A stretch of DNA of 64,000 nt from KBS-96 sp964247975 (GCA_964247975.1 CAXTWH010000017.1:1-64000), one strand, 5' to 3'; numbered from the stretch's first letter, positions 45,197 to 55,150 are shown. Made by a program: numbers and translations. The notes: generated from the sequence alone by a model not told the origin.

Positions 45197-47848
45197 TCAT
45201 TCTTCGCGCAGGAGCGTCATCGGGTTGACCGACAGGGCGCGTTGGGCGGGAATCCAGGTGGCCAGCAAGCCTAGCAGCAACATGGCAACTACCACGCCAG
45301 CTAAAACTAGCGGATCGCGCGGCGTGGCCTGATACACAATCGAAGCTAGAACCCGGCTGGCGAGAAGGCCGAGCACTAGTCCGGCGGTGGAGCCGATAGC
45401 CAGGAGCTTGAAAGCGCGGCCCAGGGCTGCCTGCAGCACTTCCTTTTGCTGCGCGCCGAGGGCCATGCGAATGCTTAGTTCTTTCAGCCGCTTGCTGACC
45501 GAGTAAGCGGCCATGCCGAAGATGCAGGTAATTGACAGCATCGCGCCCATCACTCCTAATACACCAAGTGCCATCGTTGCTACACGCGCCGGAAACAGAA
45601 CTACGCTCAACTTGCTGTTCCACATTTCGGTGTCAATCGGCAGCCCAGTGTCCAGTTCGCGCAGTTTGCTTCTCACCGCCGCAGTGACTTGTTGCGGATC
45701 GCGTTTCGAACGTATAACTAAGTAAGAAGCGCTTGATGGTGATTGCAGGAATGAAAGAAAGATTGCCGGCTGTTGATCCTCGGTAAGGTTTAAATATTTT
45801 CCGTTCTCAACAACCCCGACAATCTGGACACGCGTTCCGTCTTGAAATTTGAAGTGCTGCGCTATCGCTCTCGCTTCACTGCCAAACATTCGATGGGCAA
45901 ACTCACGATTCACAACAGCGGTGGATGGCGCGTTTTTGTCGTCGCGCCAATTGAGATTTCTACCCATCAATAAGTTTGTGCTGGCTGCTTGGAAGTAATG
46001 GGGCGATACGTCGTAACGGTAGGGCGTGATAGCAACATTCGAGGGCCTTAAATCCGCAGCGTCTGCTTTGAAGACATTGACCCGGAAAGCAGCGGTATAA
46101 ACCAAAGGAGGATACTTGTTCACCAACCCCACTTGTTCTACGCCAGGGATGGTTTCAATGGCAGCGATCATCCGCTTCTGCATGGTTGGCACCCGGTCGC
46201 CACTGTAACCGGCCATTGCTAGATTTGTGCCAACCAGCAGGGCATGGCGCGGTTCAAACCCGAAGCTGCCGTGCAGCGAGCGCACCAGGCCACGAACGGC
46301 GACCAGCGAAGACGTGACGAGCACGGCACAAATAGCAATCTGGAAAGCCAGAAGCACATCGCGGACTGTGATGCGCCGTCCGATCCTGCCAGCGGTTCCT
46401 GCCTTGACGATCTCATACGGATTGGCCCGGAGCACTTGGCGCACGGGAACCATTCCGAAAAAGAATCCGCTGACCAAGGCCAACGCTAAAGCAACGAGAA
46501 GGATTTTCGCGTCAGGGCTGACAGGCAAATGAATATTGACGCCGGGAAAGGGCTGCCATAGGCTCAAACGCTGCAATAGCATGATGCTGCCGAGGAGTCC
46601 GATAAGGCTGCCGAGCAGGGAAACTAATACCGCTTCAGTCAGGAGCGATCGTAGAATGCGGCCACGAGTAGAACCAAGCGCGAGCCGTAAAGCCATTTCG
46701 CGGGAGCGGTCGGCAGCTCGGGCGGCAAACAAACTGCCCAGGTTGGCGCAGGCAGCCAGTAGAATTAAACAAGCAAACAGCATCAAGCCCGTCAGAAACG
46801 CCCGCACGTCAGAGCCGAAAGAAGTAAGACCCGCGCGCGCCAGCGAAGAGCGTTTTTGAGCAAACTCTTTGGGATAAGTTTTTTCAAGATAGGCACCCAC
46901 AGAATCAAAATCGGCGATCGCCTGAGCGGGAGTCACTGCGGGTTTGAGATGGCCGATCGCTTCAAAGATTCCCTCGATGTTCCCGCGTGCGTTTAGGAGT
47001 GGTTCCCCGTCCACCTGCTCCTGGTTGACAATCGGCATGAAGAAATTAGGAAGAACAAAAATTAAGGTTCCGTGGAACTCCGGCGGCGTTACGCCGATGA
47101 TGGTGAACGGATGTTTGTTGATTTGAACAACACGGCCTATCACGCCGCGATCCTCCAGAAAACGGCTGCGCCAGTAGTTGTAGCTGAGCACGAGATATGG
47201 GGCGCTGTTAGGGCCATGCTCATCAATCCGGTGAAAGAAGCGGCCGAGGTAAGGATGAATCCTGAGCACGTCAAAGTAGTTCCCAGTGACTGCATAGCCG
47301 CTGGAAAGAGATGGATCGTGGCCGGTGTTCAGTCCAACAAAAGCGAATTTAAAAGCGGCCAGGTCTTCAAAGCTGCGGTTGCGGTCGCGCAGATCGAGAT
47401 AGTTTGCATAAGACTGAAATCCGGTATCGATCCCGTACTCGGTCGCCCAAAGGCTTTCCGCTTGGGGAACGTTGAGCGGACGCAGAACAAGTGCATCCAA
47501 AATACCGAACATTACGGCGTTTGCGCCGATGGCTAAAGCTAACGTTAAAACGGCAGTAATGGTGAAGCCGGGAGACTTGCCCAAGGTGCGCAGGCTGAAT
47601 CGCGTGTCCTGAACCACAGTCTCAATAAACGTGCCGCCGAGCGCTTCGCGGCATTCTTCTTTTATGCGTACTGGGCCGCCAAACTCGATGGGGGCGCGGC
47701 GTTCTGCTTTCACGCGGGAAAGACCGGAGCGTTGCAGATCGTCGGCGCGATGCTCGATGTGAGAGCGAAGTTCTTCTTCCATGTCATCGTCCATCTGAGA
47801 ACGATGAAGGAACTTATTAACCAAGCAGCGAAAGTAGGCGAAGATCAT
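45197..47848 (-). CDS. ADOP-type duplicated MacB/FtsX permease (third copy)
   Basis: 883 residues with the same architecture as the copy at 441: prefix (ELRSHIEHRADDLQRSGL), TM1 (FTITAVLTLALAIGANAVMF), MacB-core, FtsX (LLAACANLGSLFAARAAD), second unit and C-terminus LSVNPMTLLREE. The frame is intact. It starts in the stop of its PadR gene (ATGA overlap). No ATPase is nearby. Substrate unknown. Confidence 0.93.
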   Translation of the reverse strand: MIFAYFRCLVNKFLHRSQMDDDMEEELRSHIEHRADDLQRSGLSRVKAERRAPIEFGGPVRIKEECREALGGTFIETVVQDTRFSLRTLGKSPGFTITAVLTLALAIGANAVMFGILDALVLRPLNVPQAESLWATEYGIDTGFQSYANYLDLRDRNRSFEDLAAFKFAFVGLNTGHDPSLSSGYAVTGNYFDVLRIHPYLGRFFHRIDEHGPNSAPYLVLSYNYWRSRFLEDRGVIGRVVQINKHPFTIIGVTPPEFHGTLIFVLPNFFMPIVNQEQVDGEPLLNARGNIEGIFEAIGHLKPAVTPAQAIADFDSVGAYLEKTYPKEFAQKRSSLARAGLTSFGSDVRAFLTGLMLFACLILLAACANLGSLFAARAADRSREMALRLALGSTRGRILRSLLTEAVLVSLLGSLIGLLGSIMLLQRLSLWQPFPGVNIHLPVSPDAKILLVALALALVSGFFFGMVPVRQVLRANPYEIVKAGTAGRIGRRITVRDVLLAFQIAICAVLVTSSLVAVRGLVRSLHGSFGFEPRHALLVGTNLAMAGYSGDRVPTMQKRMIAAIETIPGVEQVGLVNKYPPLVYTAAFRVNVFKADAADLRPSNVAITPYRYDVSPHYFQAASTNLLMGRNLNWRDDKNAPSTAVVNREFAHRMFGSEARAIAQHFKFQDGTRVQIVGVVENGKYLNLTEDQQPAIFLSFLQSPSSASYLVIRSKRDPQQVTAAVRSKLRELDTGLPIDTEMWNSKLSVVLFPARVATMALGVLGVMGAMLSITCIFGMAAYSVSKRLKELSIRMALGAQQKEVLQAALGRAFKLLAIGSTAGLVLGLLASRVLASIVYQATPRDPLVLAGVVVAMLLLGLLATWIPAQRALSVNPMTLLREE

Positions 47849-48183
47849 ATTTCCTCCGGTTGAGCGGCCAAAGCGGAACCGATCGCTTGCACAAGGCGGT
47901 TCCAGCCTTCAGTTTCTTCCCGCAAACGCTTGCGGCCTGCGGTTGTAAGCTCATAGAATTTGGCTCGGCAATTGTTTTCGGACGTGCCCCAGCTTGCTTT
48001 CAATAAGCCTTGCCGCACGAGACGAAACAAGGCGGGGTAAAGCGCGCCTTGTTCGATGAGCAGGGCTTGGGCGGAAATCTGCCCGATGCGCAGCACACCG
48101 TAGCCATGCAGGGGACCGAGCGAAACAGCTTTTAAAATCAGCAAATCGAGCGTTCCGGGAAGAAGCTGGGCCTGGGCGGACAT
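47845..48183 (-). CDS. PadR family transcriptional regulator
   Basis: 112 residues from the ATG at 48183 (MSAQAQLLPGTLDLLILKAV), with AGGAG immediately upstream; ATG at 48189 is a less well placed start. Core: LLIEQGALYPALFRLVRQGL and FYELTTAGRKRLREE. It is coupled to the ADOP permease downstream by a 4-bp overlap and probably represses both. Confidence 0.92.
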   Translation of the reverse strand: MSAQAQLLPGTLDLLILKAVSLGPLHGYGVLRIGQISAQALLIEQGALYPALFRLVRQGLLKASWGTSENNCRAKFYELTTAGRKRLREETEGWNRLVQAIGSALAAQPEEI

Positions 48184-48187
48184 GAAC

Positions 48188-48208
48188 ACTCCTAAACTAA
48201 TCAGGAGT
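48188..48208 (-). promoter_or_regulatory. Inverted repeat including the PadR Shine-Dalgarno
   Basis: ACTCCT-N9-AGGAGT on the plus strand. On the coding (minus) strand the proximal arm contains the AGGAG ribosome-binding site 4-5 nt before the PadR ATG. It could be a PadR operator or a hairpin limiting translation. A TTGACA -35 lies further upstream on the minus strand (about 48232-48227). Confidence 0.5.
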
Positions 48209-48256
48209 AAGGACCCACTTTCCTAAGCTGTCAAGGAGAACAATCGGATGTGGGTA

Positions 48257-48856
48257 CTAATCCACTTGTTCGATGAGCACAGCAGTTGTGGTGAGCGTGG
48301 CTCCCCGCGCTTGTAGGTTTTCAACTGTCTTCTGTCCCGCTGCGGGTGAAAAGGCCCAAATAGCATCGCTGACTAGTTCCACGGAATGGCCTGCTTCCAA
48401 AAGTCCGTTGGCCGCGAACAGAACGCAAATTTCCGTCACGACGCCGTAAACAACAAATCTACTGGCGCCTAACAAATTAAGCAGCGGCAAAAGGTTGGCA
48501 TTAGTAAAACAATTCACGTTTTGTTTTTCCAGGATGATCTGGCGCGCTGCGAAGGCAGCTTGTTCATCAATCGCGTTTGTTTCGGTGGAAACAACGTAAG
48601 GGTGGTCCAAAAGCGTTCCAAGAAGCTTCTGCTGTCCGGTCGTACCTACCACGCAGTGCGGCTTCCAGGTTTTGAATTCAGGATCATTTTCGCTATGGGC
48701 ATCAGTGGTGGAGATGATGGGAATTGCAGTTTTGACAGCGTGGCGGGTCAACGTTTTCAGGTTTTCGGCAATGGTTTCCGCGCCGGGAGCATACAACGCG
48801 CCGGCTGGCAGAACAAAATCAAGCTGAGTGTCTATATCGAAATAAACGGTATTCAT
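48257..48856 (-). CDS. Nicotinamidase-like isochorismatase-family cysteine hydrolase
   Basis: 199 residues. Triad: Asp9 (DIDTQLDF), Lys111 (ILEKQNVN) and Cys144 (VTEICVLFA), with a cis-peptide region and the metal motif TTDAHSENDPEF (Asp, His) near residue 52. WKPHCVVGTTGQ is a nicotinamidase-type motif. The start overlaps the pncB stop by 4 bp, so the pair converts nicotinamide to nicotinate and then to its mononucleotide. The pncA assignment relies mostly on this linkage. Confidence 0.85.
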   Translation of the reverse strand: MNTVYFDIDTQLDFVLPAGALYAPGAETIAENLKTLTRHAVKTAIPIISTTDAHSENDPEFKTWKPHCVVGTTGQQKLLGTLLDHPYVVSTETNAIDEQAAFAARQIILEKQNVNCFTNANLLPLLNLLGASRFVVYGVVTEICVLFAANGLLEAGHSVELVSDAIWAFSPAAGQKTVENLQARGATLTTTAVLIEQVD

Positions 48857-50187
48857 GAGGAAAAGGAATGATGTGAATTCTTCACCGTTTCAGCCAGTGA
48901 CAGCAGGCGTTCGCTGGTTTTTATTGAATATGGCCTGTCTACAGGCTCCAATCGGAGAAGCGGCGGCGGCAGTTTAGCCATTGATTGCCTGGCTCCTTGT
49001 CTTAGATAATCCAGCGCGGGGTAAGGTTCCAGGAGTTCGCCTCCCTTCAACACAGGCTGCAGCAGCGGATCGCCTTTTATTTCCTCGCCGTTTTCATTGT
49101 TGAGCGCGATTAAATCGTGGTCGGAACGACGGTAAATCTGCTTCGCGCCAGGCAGAGTTGCCTTATCGGCGCTGTATTTGGCGGTGTACATGTGCGACCC
49201 GCCGGATTGGAGTTCCACCAGTTTGTAAACAGCAGATAATGCGGGCGCGTCCGCTGAGGTAGCCAGTTCAGTACCTACTCCGAAGGAATCAATGGGCACT
49301 CCGGTAGAGATCAGTTCGGCGATTTTTTCCTCGTTCAAATCGTTGGTAGCCATGATCTGGGCATCGGAAAAGCCGTTTTCATCCAGCAGTCTTCTTACTT
49401 CGTGGGCTTGCGATGCTAAATCTCCGCTATCGAGCCGCACGCCCCAGAAGGGACGGCCCAAACCAATGGCGAGGCGTGTTCCTTCAATAGAATCATAAGT
49501 GTCGACCAGATATACGGTGGATTCGCCGAGCAGTTTTTGCAGTTCCCGGTAAGAGGCTTCTTCGCTCGGGAACGACATGGTCCAGGAATGCGCGGCGGTT
49601 CCGAAAACGGGAATGCCGAAACGGAAGCCGGCCTGCGTGTTGCTGGTGCCGGTGCATCCGGCGAGATACGCAGCGCGGCCCGCCAGTGGGCCTGCTTCCG
49701 GGGAATGGGCGCGGCGGCTGCCGAACTCCACCACGGAGCGCCCGGCAGCGGCCAGAACGCAGCGCACCGCTTTGGAAGCGATGGTGGTTTGGTAAGCAAT
49801 CGTGGAAAGCAGGTAGGTTTCTACCAGTTGCGCTTCGATCAAGGGAGCGCGAACAATCAGAACCGGCTCGCCGGAAAATACAGGAGTGCCTTCCGGAACG
49901 GCGAATACATCACCAGTGAACCGAAGATTTTCGAGGAAACTGAAGAATTCCGCAGGCGCTTTCGCAAACTGGGGAAGCGAACGAAGGTAAACAATCTCGT
50001 CCGGTTCAAAGCGCAAATTAATAAGATACTCAATCGCCTGCTGCAAGCCTGCGGCCAGCAGGAAATTGCGATGGGAGGGCAGCCGACGAATGCTGAGTTC
50101 AAAAGTGGCAACGTCCTGCGCTTTACCAGCCAGGAAATAGCCCGCAGCCATCGTCAGCTCGTATAGGTCGGTGTTGAGAGCCGGCAT
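48853..50187 (-). CDS. pncB: Nicotinate phosphoribosyltransferase
   Basis: 444 residues. N-terminal NTDLYELTMAAGYF, then YLINLRFEPDEIVYLRSL, the active-site segment VEFGSRRAHSPEAG, GTAAHSWTMSFPSEEASY and GVRLDSGDLASQAHEVR. It makes NaMN from nicotinate and PRPP with ATP. It lies upstream of the nicotinamidase-like gene with 4-bp overlap. Confidence 0.95.
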   Translation of the reverse strand: MPALNTDLYELTMAAGYFLAGKAQDVATFELSIRRLPSHRNFLLAAGLQQAIEYLINLRFEPDEIVYLRSLPQFAKAPAEFFSFLENLRFTGDVFAVPEGTPVFSGEPVLIVRAPLIEAQLVETYLLSTIAYQTTIASKAVRCVLAAAGRSVVEFGSRRAHSPEAGPLAGRAAYLAGCTGTSNTQAGFRFGIPVFGTAAHSWTMSFPSEEASYRELQKLLGESTVYLVDTYDSIEGTRLAIGLGRPFWGVRLDSGDLASQAHEVRRLLDENGFSDAQIMATNDLNEEKIAELISTGVPIDSFGVGTELATSADAPALSAVYKLVELQSGGSHMYTAKYSADKATLPGAKQIYRRSDHDLIALNNENGEEIKGDPLLQPVLKGGELLEPYPALDYLRQGARQSMAKLPPPLLRLEPVDRPYSIKTSERLLSLAETVKNSHHSFSS

Positions 50188-50211
50188 CAGTTACTTCTAT
50201 TGTCGATTACC

Positions 50212-50227
50212 CACGGCTAAAGCCGTG
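50212..50227. repeat. Small palindrome CACGGCTAAAGCCGTG
   Basis: Realistically a 6-bp stem with a TAAA loop. It lies between pncB and the PIN-TRAM gene, both on the minus strand, so it may be a terminator of the latter's transcript or a short extragenic palindrome. A second exact copy was not found in this window. Confidence 0.4.
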
Positions 50228-50233
50228 AGATTG

Positions 50234-51346
50234 TCAGACAACCGGCGAATCTTTTCCGCCGCCTGCTGCCGCTGCCGCATGGTGATGGGCGGTAGCCGGA
50301 ATGATTGAAGGGCGCTGTTCTACAAAAGTGTGGCTGGTTCGCTCGTCAAACTTGCCGAAAATCATTTTTCCGGCGGTAGTTTGCAGAACGCTGGTGACAG
50401 TGACATCCACCGTGCGGGAAATCTGACGTTTGGCGTTGTCGACTACCACCATTGTTCCGTCGTCCAGGTAAGCGACGCCCTGATTATGTTCCTTGCCCTC
50501 TTTCAAAATAAAAACCCGCATGGATTCGCCCGGTAGCACCACGGGCCGCAGCGCATTCGCCAGCTCGTTGATGTTCAACACGGCCACGCCATGCACTTGC
50601 GCTACTTTGTTCAGATTGAAATCGTTAGTCATAACGCAGCATTGATGCATTTTCGCCAGTTCAATCAATTTCAAATCAACTTCCCGCACATTCGGCGCAT
50701 CGTCGTCGGTTAAACGCACTTCCACTTGAGAAAGCTTTTGCAACCGCTGTACCACATCGAGACCGCGGCGGCCCCGGTTGCGCTTAGCGGAATCGGAAGA
50801 ATCGGCAACTTGCTGTAGCTCGCGCAAAACGAACTGAGGAATTACCAGCGCGCCTTCCAGAAAACCGGATTCCGCAATATCAGCGATTCGGCCATCAATC
50901 AGCACACTGGTGTCGAGCAGTTTTACAGATTGGCGGCTAGCGCTGCCTGCATTGCCGTTAAATAAGCTGATGGCATTCAGGTTCAACAGGTCCGCTTTGG
51001 AAACACCGACAATTAAACCAATGTAGCTGGCGCAGAAGGGAACGGCAAATTCGAGAAAAGGCCCGTGGACGCTTCCTTGCAGAGAACTGAGCGCTAATAG
51101 CATTACCAGCGAAATGCCCAGGAGGCTGCCCACCAACATGCCGATAACGCCGGCAACCAGTTGCGCCAAGGCAGCGCGGCGTAGTCGCATTTCGAAGCAG
51201 ACTGCCAGGAGCCCGCACGCAATTCCTACGCAGGCTGACCAGTCAGCCGAAAGCAGAAAAGGATGAAAAACCGCCGCAACGGCCCCAAGAACAACAATAA
51301 ACAAAGCACGCACTGCGAAAACGTTCAGCTTGCTTCGATAATCCAA
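50234..51346 (-). CDS. PIN-TRAM membrane protein (YacL-like)
   Basis: 370 residues: about four TM helices at 1-125, a PIN domain at ~145-265 opening LLDTSVLIDGRIADI with the acidic RGRRGLDVVQRL and VMTNDFNLNKVAQ sites, then a TRAM domain at ~270-330 (VLPGESMRVFILKEGKEHNQ). This set defines the YacL/PIN-TRAM ATPase-related RNase family, a chromosomal protein and not a TA toxin. Function unproven. Confidence 0.9.
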   Translation of the reverse strand: MDYRSKLNVFAVRALFIVVLGAVAAVFHPFLLSADWSACVGIACGLLAVCFEMRLRRAALAQLVAGVIGMLVGSLLGISLVMLLALSSLQGSVHGPFLEFAVPFCASYIGLIVGVSKADLLNLNAISLFNGNAGSASRQSVKLLDTSVLIDGRIADIAESGFLEGALVIPQFVLRELQQVADSSDSAKRNRGRRGLDVVQRLQKLSQVEVRLTDDDAPNVREVDLKLIELAKMHQCCVMTNDFNLNKVAQVHGVAVLNINELANALRPVVLPGESMRVFILKEGKEHNQGVAYLDDGTMVVVDNAKRQISRTVDVTVTSVLQTTAGKMIFGKFDERTSHTFVEQRPSIIPATAHHHAAAAAGGGKDSPVV

Positions 51347-51534
51347 CTGTTTGTTCCTCCGGCTAACGACAGTTTGAAAGCGCGTTTGCGCAGAAACGAG
51401 CGCAGATCACTTCCGTAAAAGAAGTCGAGCAGAGTATATCACCGTTACTGGTGGTAACAAAAAAATGAGTATAAGACAAAGCTGGAATAGTGAGGCGAGA
51501 AGGGAGAGAAGAGGGCGGGAGGAGCGCGCTCCGG

Positions 51535-51996
51535 TTAAAGAACCTTTGCGAGCTCCTCGGCAAATACACTGTTGCCGCTGGAAGAAGGAGAATTCCGGCG
51601 ATTTCCGGCTCTGCGATCTCGATCCCGATTATTGTTATTGGTTGTATTGGTAGTTGCGTTAGGCGCGCCGGTTGGGGCAGGCGCGTTGGGCCGCTTAATG
51701 CGGTCTCCACCCGGCACAGGCTTAGCGGCCACCTGGCCTTTGCCTTTGGGCGGCTGGGCAGGGTTAGCGCGTAGAAGTCGGTCTTCGAGTGGAGCACGGT
51801 CGAATCGGCGAATGATCGAATTCATCTCTTCCTGATTCGGTGCTTCAATGAAAGCGAATCCCTTAGATTCCTGGGTTTCAGGGTTACGAATCACCTTAAC
51901 CGCGTCAGCGACTAAGTTGTCTGCGGATAGCCACGATTTGATATCGTCGGCCGTCACCCAGACAGGGAGATTTCCGAGGAATACCGTAAAACTCAT
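51535..51996 (-). CDS. RRM-domain RNA-binding protein
   Basis: 153 residues. RNP2 VFLGNLP and RNP1 KGFAFIEA frame a single RRM fold at ~3-85. The C-terminal tail is Asn/Arg/Pro-rich (NATTNTTNNNNRDRDRRAGN), low-complexity and probably disordered. Bacterial RRM proteins of this kind (Rbp type) are common in Cyanobacteria and Acidobacteriota and may act in RNA chaperoning, cold response or mRNA localisation. Confidence 0.9.
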   Translation of the reverse strand: MSFTVFLGNLPVWVTADDIKSWLSADNLVADAVKVIRNPETQESKGFAFIEAPNQEEMNSIIRRFDRAPLEDRLLRANPAQPPKGKGQVAAKPVPGGDRIKRPNAPAPTGAPNATTNTTNNNNRDRDRRAGNRRNSPSSSGNSVFAEELAKVL

Positions 51997-52189
51997 TCGT
52001 TAGTGTTGTTAGCTCCGTGGGGGAATTTGTGAGGCTGGCCTCGAAGGAGGTTGTTCCAGGGAGGCTTTCACTAAGATAACACAAGAAATAATTTCTGGCA
52101 AACACCGGAATTATGAATGAATCAGCAGATTTGAGGCAGGTCAGCAGCGGGTTTCCTAAATTCAAACAACCGCATTTTCTTTCCCCAAA

Positions 52190-52221
52190 GGCAGAATTGC
52201 TTTTGAAGCAAATAATCTGCC
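52190..52221 (+). promoter_or_regulatory. Compound hairpin upstream of the peroxiredoxin
   Basis: An outer stem GGCAGA/TCTGCC encloses an inner stem TTGCTT/AAGCAA. It ends 19 bp before the bcp ATG. A good Shine-Dalgarno is not visible there. It could be a leader hairpin, operator, or the terminator of an upstream unit. No gene is found between 51997 and 52240. Confidence 0.4.
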
Positions 52222-52240
52222 ATTCTGCGTCTGACCTGGT

Positions 52241-52705
52241 ATGACCAGCGAATTAAGAGAAGGCGAACCGGCTCCCGAAATTTCATTAGCTACCGATACC
52301 GGGGAGCTTTTCGAATTGAGCGCGTTGAAAGGGCAAAACGTGGTGTTGTACTTTTACCCGAAAGCCGATACGCCGGGCTGTACGAAGGAGTCGTGTGATT
52401 TTCGGGATCATGCGCAGAAGTTTACAAAAGCGAACACCGTGATTGTGGGGGTTTCACCAGACACCGATAAAGCGCAAGCCAAGTTTAAAACCAAATTCGG
52501 GCTTCCTTTCACCCTGCTGGCCGACACTAACCACTATGCTGCGGAAGCTTACGGCGTTTGGAAGGAAAAAAGCATGTACGGGCGTAAATACATGGGCGTC
52601 GAGCGAACCACATTTGTGATTGGCGCTGACGGAAAAATCAAGAAGATTTTTCCGAAGGTAGGGGTGGACGGCCATGCTGAAGAGGTGCTGGGGATTTTGG
52701 AATAA
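52241..52705 (+). CDS. bcp: Thioredoxin-dependent peroxiredoxin (Bcp)
   Basis: 154 residues, standard for Bcp/PrxQ. The peroxidatic Cys47 and resolving Cys52 are in YPKADTPGCTKESCDFRD. It reduces hydroperoxides with thioredoxin. It converges with the GH57 gene. Confidence 0.95.
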   Translation: MTSELREGEPAPEISLATDTGELFELSALKGQNVVLYFYPKADTPGCTKESCDFRDHAQKFTKANTVIVGVSPDTDKAQAKFKTKFGLPFTLLADTNHYAAEAYGVWKEKSMYGRKYMGVERTTFVIGADGKIKKIFPKVGVDGHAEEVLGILE

Positions 52706-52724
52706 CGCCCCTTATTTGACGCGT

Positions 52725-55142
52725 TCAGGCCACTTTAACATCAGCCAGCGAGGCTAGGGAGCGGAAACAGGAAATCCACTGGTCTGCAGCGGAATCCCGT
52801 CCCGCTTTGGCGGTGATCCGTTTGTAAGAGCGCGTGTAGATTTCGTAAATCTGGTTCTGAACGGACCACAAAATGACCTGAAACGGTAGGCTTTTCGCAA
52901 CTCGCAGAGCGTTCAACAACTCCTGAACTGCTTGCAGGTCGCCCGGGTCTGCCGTGAAGCGCTCCGTTTTTTGTTCCACGGCTCTGCGCATAGTAAACTC
53001 CAGTGTGGTGACATCCAGCGCGACGTGGTTTTCACGAGCCTCGTCAAGCAAGGAGCGGATGCGAAGCGCGTCCAGTTTTTCCGCGCTGAAAGCGACTCGC
53101 AAAGAACTGTTGATGGCGTACTCAATGGTGGCGCTCAACTCGCGCGGCAGCGGCGAGTTCAGGCCGGCGATGAAGCGCATCAGCGGAGCGTGATTCCGGT
53201 AGATGTTCAGGTAAACCGATTCGGCTTCGTTTAAGGTGGAGGCCAGAATTATATTTAGAATCCGGCGCTGTTCGTCCCGGAACAAGGCTTTCAGGGAATA
53301 CGTTTTTTCGCCGAAGCGCCGGTCCAATAGCAATACCACTTCCGGGGTTTCCGCCCGTGAAAAAGCGTCGGTCAGTTGGGCCAGCAGTTCCTCATAATCG
53401 GTGTCGCCTGCAAAGGGCTTCACCGCGCCGAGAATGTTGTGATCGCCAAAATGGAGAGCGCCGAAGACGAGCAGTTCCGATTCGCCCGTCACCTTGGAAC
53501 AAAACTGCGCTTTGCCGACGGCCAGATGAAGATTGCCTGCTTTTCGCTCCTGGTAATCCAGCCTCCGGGCGGAATAAGAATAGATGTCTGTATCCACGCC
53601 ATAGTCTTCAAAAAGCGAGCTAATGGCATAGTGGGCGCAAACACTTTGCAGATCAACAATGGCCGGCTTCACCGAACGGCGATAAATCTGCGCGCCGTTG
53701 CCGCATTCCGGTACATTGCTTTTGGCGAGGGCCAGCCGTTTCTGAAATTCTTCCTCAACCGAGATGCCTGTCACCTGCTCGTAAAGCTGCACCACGCGAC
53801 CGGCATACTGAATCACCTGCACGGTTTCAATGCCGGTCAGTTCGTCAAAAAACCAGCCGCAACTGGTATACATCAGCATGGCGTGGCGCTGCATTTCAAG
53901 CAGCCGCCAAGCGCGCACTTTCGCGTTCTGGTCCAGATCAGGAAGAAAACAGGCTTGTTCAAAGCGCGCGCTGTTTTCCGCGCCGGGATCAAGGAGAACG
54001 GAAATATAAGCATCCCTCGCTGCCCAGGGATCACGGAATAAATGTTTGCCTTCGGCTTCAAATCGAGGCGCAACCTGGTCGCGGAGCCAATCCAAAGCTT
54101 CCCGTAGAGGCCGCCGCCATTCCTGGTTCCAGCCGGCGCGCCCCGCATTGCAGCCGCAGTTGCTGCGCCATCGCTCCACGCCATGCACGCAGCTCCAGGA
54201 ACTGTTTTCAAAAATCTGCGCCTCGTGCTTAGGCGGCGCAAGGTCCAGAAATTCGCCGTAGTTGGTGATGTGCGCCAGCTTGCGGCTTTGCATGTAATCC
54301 AGCGCGTAGGTGAGCGCCATTTCGCCGTAAGCATGATGGTGGCCGTAAGTTTCGCCGTCGGTAGCGATATGCATCAACTGCGGGCCGAGCCGGGCATCGG
54401 AAAATCCGCCTACCAGGCGATGAGCGAATTTTTCGCCGTTATCGAGCAGCTTTTCAAAAGCAACCGCTTGGGAAACCGGTCCATCGTAAAAGAAAAGATT
54501 AATGCTGCGGCCGGAAGGCAGCTTGCACAGATAAGGCCGGGACGGGTCAATTTTCGATCCGCTGCAATCCTGCCAATTGCCGCCTTCTAAAGGCCGAATG
54601 GCGCGCGCCTGGTTCGGCGCAAGAATCACATAACGCAGGTTCGCCTTAGCCAACAAATCCAGCGTTTCAAGGTCCACTGCCGTTTCGGGCAGCCACATGG
54701 CTTCCGGCTCGCGTCCGAAGCGGCTTCGAAAATCGGCAATGCCCCACACGATTTGGGTCCATTTGTCGCGCGAGTTCGCAAGCGGCATGATGATGTGGTT
54801 GTAGCCCTGGGCGATGGCCGAGCCGTGGCCGGAGAACAATTTCTGGCTTTCGTTGTCCGCCCTCAGAATGCCCCGATAAGCTTCGGGCGCATAGCGCTGC
54901 ATCCAGGACAACAGCGTGGGGCCGAAATTGAAGCTGATGCGCGAATAGTTATTGATAATTCGCACAATACGCTTTTCGCCGTCGAGCATGCGCGCGCTGG
55001 CGTTCGGCGCATAACATTCCGCCGTGATCCGTTCATTCCAATCATGATACGGATAAGCCGAATCCTGAACTTCAATGGTTTCCAACCAAGGGTTTTCGCG
55101 CGGCGGCTGGTAGAAATGACTGTGAATACAAAGATACTTCAT
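52725..55142 (-). CDS. Glycoside hydrolase family 57 (DUF3536-containing)
   Basis: 805 residues. The GH57 fold starts with SHFYQPPRENPW. The catalytic nucleophile is Glu153 in AMWLPETAVD and the acid Asp262 in HIATDGETYGHHHAYGE. The C-terminal DUF3536 half, after about 350, is alpha/beta with no known activity. GH57 enzymes act as amylases, branching enzymes or 4-alpha-glucanotransferases. The start is followed by the histidine kinase gene 8 bp upstream on the same strand, so the pair is an operon. Confidence 0.92.
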   Translation of the reverse strand: MKYLCIHSHFYQPPRENPWLETIEVQDSAYPYHDWNERITAECYAPNASARMLDGEKRIVRIINNYSRISFNFGPTLLSWMQRYAPEAYRGILRADNESQKLFSGHGSAIAQGYNHIIMPLANSRDKWTQIVWGIADFRSRFGREPEAMWLPETAVDLETLDLLAKANLRYVILAPNQARAIRPLEGGNWQDCSGSKIDPSRPYLCKLPSGRSINLFFYDGPVSQAVAFEKLLDNGEKFAHRLVGGFSDARLGPQLMHIATDGETYGHHHAYGEMALTYALDYMQSRKLAHITNYGEFLDLAPPKHEAQIFENSSWSCVHGVERWRSNCGCNAGRAGWNQEWRRPLREALDWLRDQVAPRFEAEGKHLFRDPWAARDAYISVLLDPGAENSARFEQACFLPDLDQNAKVRAWRLLEMQRHAMLMYTSCGWFFDELTGIETVQVIQYAGRVVQLYEQVTGISVEEEFQKRLALAKSNVPECGNGAQIYRRSVKPAIVDLQSVCAHYAISSLFEDYGVDTDIYSYSARRLDYQERKAGNLHLAVGKAQFCSKVTGESELLVFGALHFGDHNILGAVKPFAGDTDYEELLAQLTDAFSRAETPEVVLLLDRRFGEKTYSLKALFRDEQRRILNIILASTLNEAESVYLNIYRNHAPLMRFIAGLNSPLPRELSATIEYAINSSLRVAFSAEKLDALRIRSLLDEARENHVALDVTTLEFTMRRAVEQKTERFTADPGDLQAVQELLNALRVAKSLPFQVILWSVQNQIYEIYTRSYKRITAKAGRDSAADQWISCFRSLASLADVKVA

Positions 55143-55150
55143 TCGGTTTG

